DNA of 47,540 nt, taken from the NCBI GenBank assembly GCA_050050115.1, contig JASFUX010000001.1, forward strand, positions 1 through 47,540, written 5' to 3'. Below are positions 16,860-26,062 of the stretch, piece after piece. Position 1 is the first letter of the stretch; each line of letters starts with the position of its first letter. This DNA comes from JASFUX01 sp050050115. GTDB taxonomy: Bacteria > Pseudomonadota > Alphaproteobacteria > Caulobacterales > Maricaulaceae. Made by a program: the position numbers and the translations under genes. Under the pieces are notes generated by a model. It had not been told where the DNA came from and did not search any database. It saw only the letters and a list, made by a program, of their open reading frames with translations.

Positions 16860-17612
16860 TCAAGCGCATTTTATGATTTCGATGAAATCCGCCGCTTTAA
16901 GGCTCGCTCCGCCCACGAGAGCGCCGTCAACGCCTTCCGCGCTCAATATCCCAGCAGCGTTCGATGGCTTGACTGAACCGCCGTAGAGAATGCGCGTGCG
17001 CGCGGCGGCCTCAGCCCCCGAAAGTGCAGCTATTTCGGCCCGAATCGCGGCGTGCATCTCCTCTATGTCGCTGACTTCGGCGTTCCGACCGGTGCCGATC
17101 GCCCAGATCGGCTCATAGGCGATCACGACCTCCGGCGCGCCGGCTTCGACAAGCCCCTGCGGCAAGGAGGCGCGGATTTGCCCCCGGACGAAAGTCGCGG
17201 CCTCGCCCGCCTCGCGCCGCTCGAGGGACTCGCCGACGCAGACGATCACGTGAAGCCCGGCGCGCGCGCCCGCCGCCGCCGCGCCCGAGACCATCGCATC
17301 GCTCTCCCCCGCCTCACGGCGCTCGGAGTGCCCGACGATCACCCAGCCGGCGCCCGCATCGGCGATCATCGGCCCGCTGATCGAGCCGGTGAAGGCCCCC
17401 GCGTCCTCGCCGTGACAGGTCTGAGCGCCGATCATCACCCCGCCCCCGGCGGTCGCGACGGCCTCGCGCAGGAGCGTGAACGGCGGACAGATCAGCACGT
17501 CCGCGCCCGGATCTCCCCCGCCGACGGCCTCAGCGACGGCTTCGAGCTCGCCGAGCGCCGCGCGCAGCCCGTTCATCTTCCAATTGCCCGCGATCAGTTG
17601 ACGATTTGGCAT
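16860..17612 (-). CDS. tpiA: Triosephosphate isomerase
   Basis: 250 aa. It interconverts dihydroxyacetone phosphate and glyceraldehyde 3-phosphate. The catalytic residues are visible: Lys12 in AGNWKMNG, His95 in IVGHSERRE, and Glu167 in AYEPIWAIGTG; the phosphate loop GGSVKPSNA is also intact. The ATG is preceded by AAAAAGGGG; the open frame extends 7 codons further, but conservation starts here. First gene of a minus-strand group with the response regulator and secG-pyrG, divergent from the ppiD-like gene. Confidence 0.97.
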   Translation of the reverse strand: MPNRQLIAGNWKMNGLRAALGELEAVAEAVGGGDPGADVLICPPFTLLREAVATAGGGVMIGAQTCHGEDAGAFTGSISGPMIADAGAGWVIVGHSERREAGESDAMVSGAAAAGARAGLHVIVCVGESLERREAGEAATFVRGQIRASLPQGLVEAGAPEVVIAYEPIWAIGTGRNAEVSDIEEMHAAIRAEIAALSGAEAAARTRILYGGSVKPSNAAGILSAEGVDGALVGGASLKAADFIEIIKCA

Positions 17613-17746
17613 GATCGGCCCCTTTTTCCTCAACGCGGCCTTGACGCCGGCGTGGCGCAGCCCGCTTGTGCGCGCGCCGCGGCGCGACTACCGTCCCGGC
17701 CCCGTTCCGCTTGCCTGTTTCTCAAAGTCGACCGAGTACGTACGCC

Positions 17747-19642
17747 ATGCTCAATCAGCTCCGCAACGCCGCGCGATCGTGGATAGGCGCGATCTTCGTC
17801 GCCGTCCTGGTGGCGAGCTTCTCGGTCTGGGGCGTCTCAGACGTCCTGCGAGGCCGGGTCGGCGACGCGGTCGTGCTCGCAGGTGATGCGCAGATCGGCT
17901 CGGCGCAGTTCCGCGCCGCCTTCGACGCGCAGCTGTCTCAGCTGACCAGTCAGACCGGCCAGCGAATGACCCGCGATCAGGCGCTCGATATGGGTATCGA
18001 TCAGGCGGTCGCGCAGCGCTTGGGCATGCAGGCCGGGCTTGAGCAAAAGGCTGAAAGTCTCGGCGTGGTCGCCTCCAACCGCGCCGTCGCCAGAGAGCTG
18101 GCTCAGTACGACGCTTTCGTCGATCCGATCACCGAAGGCTTCAGCCGCGAGCTCTATCTCAGAGCGCTCGCCAACGCCCAGATCTCGCCGATACAGTTCG
18201 AGCGCGAGATTCGTCTGGAGGTCTTGAACCGGCAGCTGTTCAGCCCGCTGGTCACGGGCCTTCATCCGTCCGACGCCATGGTCGAGGCGCGCCTGCGCTT
18301 TGAGAACGAGCGGCGCGATCTCGCCATCGTGGAGATTCCCGCCGCCGCCGCGGACGACATCGAAGAACCCACTGAAGAAGAGCTCGAAGCTTTCTATCAG
18401 CAGCGCATCGACACCTACCGGACGCCGGCGCGGCGCGCGCTCTCGGTGGTCACCCTTCGGCTCGACGACTTCGTCAACGACGCGCCGGTCGACGAAGAGC
18501 TGCTGCGCGCTCAGTACGAGATCGAGGCCGCTCGGCTCGGCACGCCTGAGACCCGCGACGTCGTCGAGATCGTCGCGCCGGACGAAGCCGCCGCCGCGAA
18601 CGCCGCCGAACGGCTGCGCGCGGGCGAGGACGCCGAAGCGGTCGCCGAGGCGCTCGGCCTCGCCGCGCCGCGCACCTACGACGACGCCGTGCCTGCGGAC
18701 TTGCTGTCAGGCGCAGCCGGCGAGGCGGCCTTCGCCCTCGAGACCGGTGCGGTCAGCGATCCGATCGACGGCGGGATCGCCTGGTTCGTCGTCCGGGTCG
18801 ACGAAATCACGCCGGCCGACACGCCCAGCTTCGAAGAAGCCCGCGCCGAGATCGAGCTGGAGCTGGCGCGCGACACCGCGATGACGCTGCAGTTCGACGC
18901 CATCGACGCCCTGCAGATCGCCCTCGACAGCGGCGGGAGCCTCGAGCGGGGCGCCGTCGCGGCGCGAACGCCGGCCTTCTCCTTCTGGCCGGTGGACGCT
19001 CGCGGGCTCGACGCCGCAGGCTCGGCGCCTCTCGTCTTCCTGCAGGCGCCGGAGATCCTCGCGGCCGGTTTCTCGTTGCCCGCAGAGGGGGTGACGAGCG
19101 AGCTGCTGGAGTTGGGCGACGACGGCTACTACGCGGTGCGGGTCGATCGCATCATTCCGGCCGAGACCCTGCCCTTCGCCGAGGTCCGCGACCGCGTGCA
19201 CGCCGAGTTGACGGGGCTGCGCCGCTCGGAGCGTTTGAACGAACTGGCCGAGCAGGTCCAGGCCGAGCTCGAAACCGGCGCTTCGCCGAGCGCGGCGGCG
19301 GGCGTCGTCGAAAGCGCGCGCGGCGAGCGCTCCGAGCTGTCGCGCATGGAGACCACGCCGACGATCGCGCCTGGGCTTCTCGGTCAGGTCTTCGCCGCCG
19401 ACCTCGGCGGCGTCGTCATCGGCTCGACGTCGAGCGGCGGGCGCGCGGTCGTCCGCGTCGACGGCGTCGACCCTGGAACGGAGGCGCCCGAGGGCCAGCT
19501 TGAGCTGATGCGCGCCCAGCTCGGCTTTGAGATGCAAAACGACGTTGAGCAGTTGTTCGACACTCACCTGCGTCGTCGCTACCAGATCCGAGTCGACCAG
19601 CGCCTGCTCCGCCAGGCGCTCGGCCTCGACCCCGACCAATGA
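17747..19642 (+). CDS. PpiD/SurA-type peptidyl-prolyl isomerase, membrane-anchored chaperone
   Basis: 631 aa. One N-terminal membrane helix (about residues 12-31, in WIGAIFVAVLVASFSVWGV) anchors a periplasmic protein. A SurA-N-like region follows (about 45-200, with MTRDQALDMGIDQAVAQRLG), then a parvulin-like region (about 255-350), which looks degenerate, and a long helical C-terminus. This matches PpiD, which works near the Sec translocon on newly exported proteins. ATG 17747 is chosen because the upstream 27 codons lack signal character. Its last codons overlap trpE (ATGA), the typical alphaproteobacterial ppiD-trpE arrangement. Confidence 0.88.
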   Translation: MLNQLRNAARSWIGAIFVAVLVASFSVWGVSDVLRGRVGDAVVLAGDAQIGSAQFRAAFDAQLSQLTSQTGQRMTRDQALDMGIDQAVAQRLGMQAGLEQKAESLGVVASNRAVARELAQYDAFVDPITEGFSRELYLRALANAQISPIQFEREIRLEVLNRQLFSPLVTGLHPSDAMVEARLRFENERRDLAIVEIPAAAADDIEEPTEEELEAFYQQRIDTYRTPARRALSVVTLRLDDFVNDAPVDEELLRAQYEIEAARLGTPETRDVVEIVAPDEAAAANAAERLRAGEDAEAVAEALGLAAPRTYDDAVPADLLSGAAGEAAFALETGAVSDPIDGGIAWFVVRVDEITPADTPSFEEARAEIELELARDTAMTLQFDAIDALQIALDSGGSLERGAVAARTPAFSFWPVDARGLDAAGSAPLVFLQAPEILAAGFSLPAEGVTSELLELGDDGYYAVRVDRIIPAETLPFAEVRDRVHAELTGLRRSERLNELAEQVQAELETGASPSAAAGVVESARGERSELSRMETTPTIAPGLLGQVFAADLGGVVIGSTSSGGRAVVRVDGVDPGTEAPEGQLELMRAQLGFEMQNDVEQLFDTHLRRRYQIRVDQRLLRQALGLDPDQ

Positions 19643-21150
19643 GCGTAGATCTTTCGATCGGCTTTGACGCTTTCAAAGCCGCCTACGAGTCGGGGGAGCC
19701 TCAGCTCGTCTCGACTCGGATTGTCGACGACATCGAAACGCCGGTTTCGGCCTATCTGAAGCTCGGCCAGGACCGGAAGAACGCGTTCCTGCTCGAGTCT
19801 GTCGACGGGGGAAACTGGCGCGGACGCTTCTCGATCATCGGCCTCGACCCGGATCTGATCTGGCGCGTCGACGACGGCCGGGCGCGGATTGCTCGCGGCG
19901 ATGACGTGGCAACGGAGACCTTCGCTGACGACGACAAGGCGCCGCTCGACTCTCTGCGCGCCGTCATCGCCGAGAGCGCGCTTGAGATTCCCGCCAAGCT
20001 GCCGCCGCCTGCAGCCGGCCTCTTCGGCTACTTGAGCTATGAGACGGTCCGTTTCGTCGAGAAAATTCCGGTGCGTGAGGAGAACCCGGTCGGCGCGCCG
20101 GACGCGATCCTGCTGCGCCCGACGGTAGTGGTGATCTTCGATGCGCTGACGGCCGAGATGGTGCTCGCCACGCCCGTGCGTCCCTCGCCCGACGTGGACG
20201 CCGAAGCCGCCTATGCGGCGGCTGAAGCACGTCTTTCAAAGGCGCTCGACGAGCTGGACGCGCCTTGGCCGCGCCATCGTCCGTCTCAGGACGAGCCCGA
20301 ACCAATCGAAGCCGCGACCTGCGTGACGCACGAGGCCTACCGCGCCGCCGTCGAGAAGGTGAAGGACTACGTCCGCGCGGGCGACATCTTCCAGGCCGTG
20401 CCGAGCCAGCGCTTCTCCACGCCGTTCGCGCAGAAGCCGTTTTCGCTCTATCGCGCTCTGCGCCGGCTCAATCCCTCCCCGTTCCTGTTCTTCTTGAACT
20501 TCGGCGACTTCGCCATCGTCGGCTCGAGTCCGGAGATCCTCGTGCGCGTGCGCGCCGGGCAGATCACCATCCGCCCGATCGCCGGCACCCGCCCCCGCGG
20601 CAAGACCGAAGCCGAGGACGAGGCGCTTGAGCGCGAGCTGCTGGCTGACGAGAAAGAGCGCGCGGAACACCTGATGCTACTCGACCTTGGCCGCAACGAC
20701 GCCGGCCGAGTCGCCAAGCCCGGCACGGTGCGGGTCACCGACCAGTTCATGATCGAGCGCTACAGCCACGTGATGCACATCGTCTCGAACGTCGAAGCCG
20801 AGCTGCGCGAGGACTGCGACGTTATCGACGCGCTCTACGCGGGCTTTCCCGCCGGCACCGTCTCCGGCGCTCCAAAGGTCCGCGCGATGGAGATCATCGC
20901 CGAGCTCGAGACCGAACGACGGGGGGTCTACGCAGGCTGCGTCGGCTACTTCTCGGCTGGCGGCGACATGGATACTTGCATCGCCCTCAGAACCGGCGTG
21001 GTCGCGGACGGAACGCTGCACGTGCGCGCCGGCGGCGGCGTAGTGTTCGACTCCGATCCGGAGTCCGAACGGATGGAGACCGTGCACAAATCCGGTGCCC
21101 TCTTCCGCGCCGCAGCCGAAGCTGCGCGCTACCGCGACGAGAACCGCTGA
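19639..21150 (+). CDS. trpE: Anthranilate synthase component I
   Basis: 503 aa. It makes anthranilate from chorismate with TrpG-derived ammonia, the first step of tryptophan synthesis. The N-terminal region ends near 170. The chorismate-binding domain follows with QAVPSQRFSTPF, PSPFLFFLNFGDFAIVGSSP, PIAGTRPRGKTEAEDEALER, LMLLDLGRNDAGRVA and AGFPAGTVSGAPKVRAMEII. The ATG overlaps the stop of the upstream gene. There is no Trp-rich leader peptide in front, so attenuation at this point is unlikely. trpG is displaced 2.5 kb downstream. Confidence 0.97.
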   Translation: MSVDLSIGFDAFKAAYESGEPQLVSTRIVDDIETPVSAYLKLGQDRKNAFLLESVDGGNWRGRFSIIGLDPDLIWRVDDGRARIARGDDVATETFADDDKAPLDSLRAVIAESALEIPAKLPPPAAGLFGYLSYETVRFVEKIPVREENPVGAPDAILLRPTVVVIFDALTAEMVLATPVRPSPDVDAEAAYAAAEARLSKALDELDAPWPRHRPSQDEPEPIEAATCVTHEAYRAAVEKVKDYVRAGDIFQAVPSQRFSTPFAQKPFSLYRALRRLNPSPFLFFLNFGDFAIVGSSPEILVRVRAGQITIRPIAGTRPRGKTEAEDEALERELLADEKERAEHLMLLDLGRNDAGRVAKPGTVRVTDQFMIERYSHVMHIVSNVEAELREDCDVIDALYAGFPAGTVSGAPKVRAMEIIAELETERRGVYAGCVGYFSAGGDMDTCIALRTGVVADGTLHVRAGGGVVFDSDPESERMETVHKSGALFRAAAEAARYRDENR

Positions 21151-21196
21151 ACCGGCTAAGCTCCCCGAAAATCAGACAAACCAAGGGGAGACGATC

Positions 21197-22414
21197 ATGG
21201 GCGATCACCTGCAAAGCGCCGCCCGGCGGCGGTTTTTAAGCTTTCTCGCCGCCAGCCCGTTGGCCGCTTCGGCAGGGGTCGGTCTGCGCGCGTTTGCTCA
21301 AGATGACGCGCCCTATCTCATTTCCAGCGCTGAAGAAGCGCTCAACGTCTTCGAGCTTCAGGCCGTCGCCGAGCGGACGATCCCGCCGGCGCACTACGGC
21401 TATCTCGCCGGCGGTGTCCTCGACGACCGCACAATCGAGGCGAACCGGCGCGGCTATGACAAATGGGGCTTGCGCGCCCGTCGGCTGGTCGACATCTCCC
21501 GAATCGATCTCTCCATCGAGCTGTTCGGCGAAACCTGGAATTCGCCCGTCGCCCTCTGCCCGGTCTCCTCGCAGCGCGCCTTCCACGCTGAAGGCGAAGC
21601 CGCCGTCGCCGCCGCCTCGGGCGAACGCGGCGCGCTGCAGATCCTCTCGACGCTGACGACCACGCCGATCGAGCAGGTGATCGAGTTGCGCGAGCGGCCG
21701 GTCTGGTTCCAGCTCTACCCCACCAACAACCTCGACATCGCCGAGCAGCTCGTCGCCCGCGCAGATGCGGCAGGCGCGAGCGCCATCGTCTTCACTGTCG
21801 ACCTTCTGGGCGGCGGCATGCGCCGCGAGACCGAGGCGCTCTGGGCGCGGCGCGATGATCGCGACTGCACGGTCTGCCACGACCGCAGCCGCGGCTACGA
21901 CTTCGCGCGCAAGAGCATGTTCAGCGATTTCGACATGGCGGGCGTGTTCACGCCGCTCAATTCCACGCTCACTTGGGACTATGTCGATCGCCTGCGCGAG
22001 ATGACCGACAAGCGCGTTCTGGTCAAAGGCGTGATGACGCCCGAGGACGCCGAGCTGGCGATCGGGCGCGGGGTCGACGGAATCATCGTCTCCAACCACG
22101 GCGGCCGCTCCGAAGACAGCCTGATCGGCACGGTCGACGTGCTGCCCGAGATCCTTCAAACGGTGAACGGACGAATCCCCGTGCTGATCGACGGCGGGAT
22201 CCGCCGCGGCGCGGACGCCTTCAAGGCGCTAGCCCTGGGCGCGAGCGCGGTCTGCATCGGCCGGCCTTACTGCTGGGGCCTCGGCGCCTTCGGTCGCGAC
22301 GGCGCGGCGGCGGCGATGCGCCTGATCGACGAAGAGCTGACCCAGACCATGCGCCAAGCCGGCGTCACTCGCGTGTCTGACATCGGCCCGGAGCACGTCG
22401 CGCGACTGGGCTAG
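21197..22414 (+). CDS. FMN-dependent alpha-hydroxy-acid oxidase with twin-arginine-like leader and CxxCH motif
   Basis: 405 aa. Residues 1-35 carry ARRRFLSFLAASPLA, a Tat-like leader. From residue 45 on it is a glycolate oxidase/lactate dehydrogenase family TIM barrel. WFQLYPTNN, TVDLLGGG, Lys277 in LVKG, and His301 and Arg304 in SNHGGRS are the catalytic and FMN-binding positions, all intact. IDGGIRRG and GRPY complete the flavin site. The variable loop after strand 4 contains DCTVCHD (Cys224, Cys227, His228), a haem-c-type CxxCH. It would oxidise an L-2-hydroxy acid such as lactate or glycolate, perhaps in the periplasm. AAGGGGAGACG decides the ATG. It lies 46 nt after trpE, splitting trpE from trpG. 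Confidence 0.9.
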   Translation: MGDHLQSAARRRFLSFLAASPLAASAGVGLRAFAQDDAPYLISSAEEALNVFELQAVAERTIPPAHYGYLAGGVLDDRTIEANRRGYDKWGLRARRLVDISRIDLSIELFGETWNSPVALCPVSSQRAFHAEGEAAVAAASGERGALQILSTLTTTPIEQVIELRERPVWFQLYPTNNLDIAEQLVARADAAGASAIVFTVDLLGGGMRRETEALWARRDDRDCTVCHDRSRGYDFARKSMFSDFDMAGVFTPLNSTLTWDYVDRLREMTDKRVLVKGVMTPEDAELAIGRGVDGIIVSNHGGRSEDSLIGTVDVLPEILQTVNGRIPVLIDGGIRRGADAFKALALGASAVCIGRPYCWGLGAFGRDGAAAAMRLIDEELTQTMRQAGVTRVSDIGPEHVARLG

Positions 22415-22605
22415 CTGCGCAGCCAAAGCCGTGAGGCTTCCGAGCATCTCGGCGCGCGCGAGCATCCGATTGAGCAGCGCGAGCACCGCCCCGAGCGGGA
22501 CAAGCAAGCGCATTTCGACCGGGATAAATCGGACCCGTCCGCCCGCTCGGCGATCAGCCGTACACTGTGCTCATGATCAGCAAGAACGACGCTTCGTCGA
22601 ACGCC

Positions 22606-23469
22606 CTACCGCAAGCTCAACGCCGCCAAAGTCGCACGCGGCGCGTCTCTTTCTCCGGCCAGCTCGCTCAAGGCGACCAACCTGATCCCGCGCGCTTGCG
22701 CCTCGGGAATCCACTGCTCGAGCGCGGCCAAGGTCTCGGGATAGGGATGACCGATCGCCACAGCGGCGCCGCGCGCAAGCGCGATCTCCTCGGTCTCGAC
22801 CAGCGCCGACAGTACGGCGTCGGCGCTTTGGACGTTGTCGAGGAACACGTCGCGACGCAACGCCGGAGCCCCGGCGCGCTCGGCGGCGGCGGCGAGCCGG
22901 CTGTCGGGCGTCGTCACGCTGTCGAGTACGAGTAGCCCGCGCCCGGCGGCTGCGGCGACAACCGGCGCGACGCAGGTAGCGCATTCGGTGAAGCGACTGC
23001 CCATGTGGTTCGACAGCCCGACCGCGCCGGGCGCCCGGTCGAGCGCCGCCTCGACTCGCGCGCGGATCTCGTCAGCGTCGAGCCAGGTTGTCAGCGCGTC
23101 CGGTCCGGGATCGGCGAGGCCCCGCGGCTCCATCGGCACATGCACCAGCGTCTCGTGACCAAGCCCCCTCGCCTGCGCGTCGATCAGCGGCGCGGCTTCA
23201 GCGTAGGGCAGGAGCGCCAGCGTCACTGCGGCGGGCAAGTCCGCCGCCCGGTCGGCGGCGGAGACATCGAGGCCCACATCGTCGATGACGATCGCAATCA
23301 TCGGCGGCTCGTCCGCAACCGCTTCCGTGATCGACAGAAACAGCCCGCAGGCGAGCGCCAACAGCCCCGCCGCCACGGCGCTCCAGGCGAGCCAGATCTT
23401 GCGGGAAATCGGCGCGGCCGGAAGCTCCGGCTCGGCCGCCGAGGGGTGTCTCAGAAAGGCGCTGGTCAT
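22606..23469 (-). CDS. Divergent polysaccharide deacetylase family protein (YibQ type)
   Basis: 287 aa. A cytosolic N-terminus of about 24 residues is followed by one membrane helix (about 27-48) and a periplasmic NodB-fold domain. Characteristic pieces are MIAIVIDDVGLDVSAADRAA, HVPMEPRG, GAVGLSNHMGSRFT, GLLVLDSVT and AVAIGHPYPETLAALEQWI. This is the DUF610/YibQ family, distantly related to chitin/peptidoglycan deacetylases; activity has not been proven. It runs opposite to the trp genes, convergent with the oxidase gene and divergent from trpG. It is therefore an insertion that breaks the trp operon. Confidence 0.93.
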   Translation of the reverse strand: MTSAFLRHPSAAEPELPAAPISRKIWLAWSAVAAGLLALACGLFLSITEAVADEPPMIAIVIDDVGLDVSAADRAADLPAAVTLALLPYAEAAPLIDAQARGLGHETLVHVPMEPRGLADPGPDALTTWLDADEIRARVEAALDRAPGAVGLSNHMGSRFTECATCVAPVVAAAAGRGLLVLDSVTTPDSRLAAAAERAGAPALRRDVFLDNVQSADAVLSALVETEEIALARGAAVAIGHPYPETLAALEQWIPEAQARGIRLVALSELAGERDAPRATLAALSLR

Positions 23470-23556
23470 GTCCGGCAGGTCAGCGCCGTTGTCGTTAATG
23501 GAGTCTTACCGCGCCCCGGAGCCTCCCCAAACCGAGGGCTGAGCAGCGCCGCTCGG

Positions 23557-23585
23557 TTGGCGCACGCGCCGCGCCGCGCTATGAG
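23557..23585 (+). promoter_or_regulatory. Candidate promoter for trpGDC
   Basis: TTGGCGC (23557-23563), 14 nt, then GCTATGAG (23578-23585). This fits the Caulobacter-type consensus TTGaCGS-N10-14-GCtANAWC at most positions, or equally TTGGCG-N17-TATGAG. It lies 30 nt upstream of trpG. trpG follows an opposite-strand gene and so needs its own promoter, which supports the call. Confidence 0.5.
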
Positions 23586-23615
23586 CACGCGAGCCGTCAG
23601 CAGCAGGCCAGGGCC

Positions 23616-24203
23616 ATGATTCTCGTCGTCGACAATTACGACAGCTTCGTCTTCAACCTCGTGCATTACGTCGAGGAGCTCGGCGGACGCACCAAGGTGA
23701 TCCGCAACGACGACATGTCGGCGAAAGACGCGCTCGGCCTCGGCGCGTCGGCGGTGATCCTTTCGCCCGGCCCCTGCACGCCGGCCGAAGCCGGCATGTG
23801 CGTGGACCTGGTCAAGGCTGCGCCGGAGGAACTGCCGATCCTCGGCGTCTGCCTCGGCCATCAGGCGATCGGCGCGGCGTTCGGCGGCGACGTGATCTCG
23901 GCCAAGGCGATCATGCACGGCAAGATGAGCGCGATCGAACACGACCAGACCGGCGTCTTCGCCGGCCTGCCCTCGCCCTTCACCGCGACCCGTTATCACT
24001 CTCTCGCCGTCAAGGCCGACACCCTGCCCGCCGAGCTGCGCGCCAACGCCCACACAAGCGACGGCGAAATCATGGGCCTCGCGCACGTCTCCCGGCCGAT
24101 CCACGGCGTCCAGTTCCATCCCGAGTCGATCACCTCCCAGCACGGCCACGCGCTGCTGGCGAACTTCCTGCGCATGGCCGGTCAGGCGCTGGAGGCCGCG
24201 TGA
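23616..24203 (+). CDS. trpG: Anthranilate synthase component II (glutamine amidotransferase)
   Basis: 195 aa class I amidotransferase, feeding ammonia to TrpE and possibly to a PabB. It starts MILVVDNYDSFVFNLVHYVE. The oxyanion strand SPGPCTP (50-56), the nucleophile Cys79 in LGVCLGHQ and the His/Glu pair of VQFHPES are present. CAGGCCAGGG precedes the ATG. Its stop overlaps the GTG start of trpD. Confidence 0.96.
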   Translation: MILVVDNYDSFVFNLVHYVEELGGRTKVIRNDDMSAKDALGLGASAVILSPGPCTPAEAGMCVDLVKAAPEELPILGVCLGHQAIGAAFGGDVISAKAIMHGKMSAIEHDQTGVFAGLPSPFTATRYHSLAVKADTLPAELRANAHTSDGEIMGLAHVSRPIHGVQFHPESITSQHGHALLANFLRMAGQALEAA

Positions 24204-25219
24204 GCGCGCTTCAGCCGATCCTTGTTGAGCTCGCCGAGGGCGCGCCGTTGTCGCCTGAGGCGGCCGACGCCGCGTTCAACATCCTGATGGACGGCGAAGC
24301 GGCGCTCGAGGAGATCACCGCTTTTCTGATGGCCCTCCGGGTGCGCGGCGAGTCGGTCGACGAGATCGCCGCCGGCGCCCGCGCGCTCAGAGCCCGCGCG
24401 ATCAAGGTCGAGGCCGGTGATGACGTGATCGACACCTGCGGCACGGGCGGCGGCTGGAGCACGTTCAACGTCTCCACCGCCGCGGCGATCGTCGCCGCCG
24501 GCGCGGGCGCTAAGGTCGCCAAGCACGGCAACCGCACGACGACGCGCAAGTCCGGCTCGGCCGACGTGCTCGAAGCCCTGGGCGTCAACATCGAAGCGAC
24601 GCTGGCTAACGTCGCCCGCTGCATCCGCGAGGCTGGCGTCGGCTTCCTCTTCGCTCGCGCCCACCACTCTGCGATGCGCCACGTCGCGCCGGCGCGCCAG
24701 GCGCTGGGTCTGCGGACGATCTTCAACATGGTCGGTCCGCTCTCAAACCCCGCCGGCGCGACCCGCCAGCTCCTCGGCGTCTATGACGAGGCGCTGGTGC
24801 GACCCATGGCCGAGGCGCTGCGCAAGCTTGGCGCGGTGCGCGCCATCGTCGTGCACGGCGCGGACGGCCTCGACGAGATCACCACCACCGGCCCCACTAA
24901 GATCGCCGAACTGGCCGACGGCGAGATCACCGAGTTCGAGATCAAGCCCGAGGACGCCGGCGTCGCCCGCGCGGCTCGCACCGAGCTCGAAGGCGGCGAT
25001 CCCAAGGAGAACGCCAAGGCCATCAAGAAGATGCTCGACGGCGCGTCCGGCCCTTGCCGCGACATCGTCGCGCTCAATGCTGGCGCGGCGCTGACGTTGA
25101 CCGATCCGGACCTGGACTGGAAGGGCGGCGTCAAGCGGGCTCTGGCGGCGATCGACGACGGCTCAGCCAAGGCGGCGCTGAAACGTCTCGTAGCGGTCTC
25201 GAACGAGAAGAAAGCCTGA
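24200..25219 (+). CDS. trpD: Anthranilate phosphoribosyltransferase
   Basis: 339 aa. It joins anthranilate and PRPP. GTG start overlapping the trpG stop (GTGA); the frame is open further upstream inside trpG, but without family similarity. Motifs: DTCGTGGGWSTFNVST (PRPP-binding Gly-rich loop), KHGNRTTTRKSGSADVLEALG, HHSAMRHVAPARQALG, RTIFNMVGPLSNPA, and VVHGADGLDEITTT. Translational coupling with trpG and close spacing with trpC mark an operon. Confidence 0.97.
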   Translation: MSALQPILVELAEGAPLSPEAADAAFNILMDGEAALEEITAFLMALRVRGESVDEIAAGARALRARAIKVEAGDDVIDTCGTGGGWSTFNVSTAAAIVAAGAGAKVAKHGNRTTTRKSGSADVLEALGVNIEATLANVARCIREAGVGFLFARAHHSAMRHVAPARQALGLRTIFNMVGPLSNPAGATRQLLGVYDEALVRPMAEALRKLGAVRAIVVHGADGLDEITTTGPTKIAELADGEITEFEIKPEDAGVARAARTELEGGDPKENAKAIKKMLDGASGPCRDIVALNAGAALTLTDPDLDWKGGVKRALAAIDDGSAKAALKRLVAVSNEKKA

Positions 25220-25227
25220 GCAGCGCC

Positions 25228-26022
25228 TTGGCCAACGCTCTGACCAAGATCCTCGCCTACAAGCGCAACGAGGTCGCCGCCGCCAGGGCCGCGACCAGCC
25301 TCGCCGCGCTCGAAGCGCAAGCCGCCGAGCAGAGCCCGCCGCGCGGGTTCGCCGCCGCTTTGAAGGCTGCGGCCGATCGCGACGGGATCGGGCTCATCGC
25401 CGAGATCAAGAAGGCGAGCCCCTCTAAGGGCCTCATCCGCGAGGACTTCGATCCGTCCGCGCACGCCGCCGACTATGCGCGGGGCGGCGCGGCGTGTCTT
25501 TCGGTGCTGACCGACGTACCCAGCTTTCAGGGCGCGCCCGAATACCTCGCCGCGGCTCGCGACGCCTGTCCCCTGCCGGTTCTGAGAAAAGACTTCATGA
25601 TCGACCCTTGGCAGGTCGCCCAATCCCGCGCCATGGGCGCCGATGCTATTCTTGTCATCATGGCCGCCGTGGACGACGCGCTCGCCCAGGACCTCGCCGC
25701 CGAAGCCGAGCGGCTCGGCATGGATGCGCTCGTCGAGGTCCACGACGAGGCCGAAATGGCGCGCGCCGCTGGCCTCGGGGCGTCGCTCATCGGAATCAAC
25801 AACCGCGACCTGACGACGTTCGAAACGACGCTGGCGACCACGGAGCGGCTCGCCAAGCTGGCGCCGCCCGGGCGCCTTCTCGTCTCCGAGAGCGGCATTT
25901 TCGCGCCTGACGACGTCGCGCAGGTCCGTGACGCGGGCGCGCAGGCGATTCTGGTCGGCGAAAGCCTGATGCGCCAAGACGACGTCTTCGCCGCAACCCA
26001 AGCGTTGCTGGGGCGTTGCTGA
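25228..26022 (+). CDS. trpC: Indole-3-glycerol phosphate synthase
   Basis: 264 aa from a TTG start 8 nt after the trpD stop. No ATG or GTG exists near the conserved N-terminus (LTKILAYKRNEVAAARA), so a TTG, or less likely an unusual CTG at 25216, must be used. The TIM-barrel motifs are complete: IAEIKKASPSKGLIREDFDP, LSVLTDVPSFQG, VLRKDFMIDPWQV, EVHDEAEMARA, IGINNRDLTTFETT, SESGIF and ILVGESLM. TrpC alone here, not fused to TrpF; trpF and trpAB are outside the window. In many relatives moaC and moeA follow, but here lexA is next. Confidence 0.96.
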   Translation: MANALTKILAYKRNEVAAARAATSLAALEAQAAEQSPPRGFAAALKAAADRDGIGLIAEIKKASPSKGLIREDFDPSAHAADYARGGAACLSVLTDVPSFQGAPEYLAAARDACPLPVLRKDFMIDPWQVAQSRAMGADAILVIMAAVDDALAQDLAAEAERLGMDALVEVHDEAEMARAAGLGASLIGINNRDLTTFETTLATTERLAKLAPPGRLLVSESGIFAPDDVAQVRDAGAQAILVGESLMRQDDVFAATQALLGRC

Positions 26023-26062
26023 CGCGTTGCTGCGCAACAGCGAATTGAACGGCGCGAATCGC

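Noticed and set aside
22229..22513. Minus-strand frame starting with a hydrophobic stretch after the oxidase gene
   Set aside because: The leader-like start is short and the frame then runs antisense into the oxidase gene without similarity to any family.
22567..22935. Plus-strand frame beginning MISKNDASSNAL in the oxidase-YibQ gap
   Set aside because: No ribosome-binding site, and after 40 nt it becomes antisense to the YibQ-type gene.
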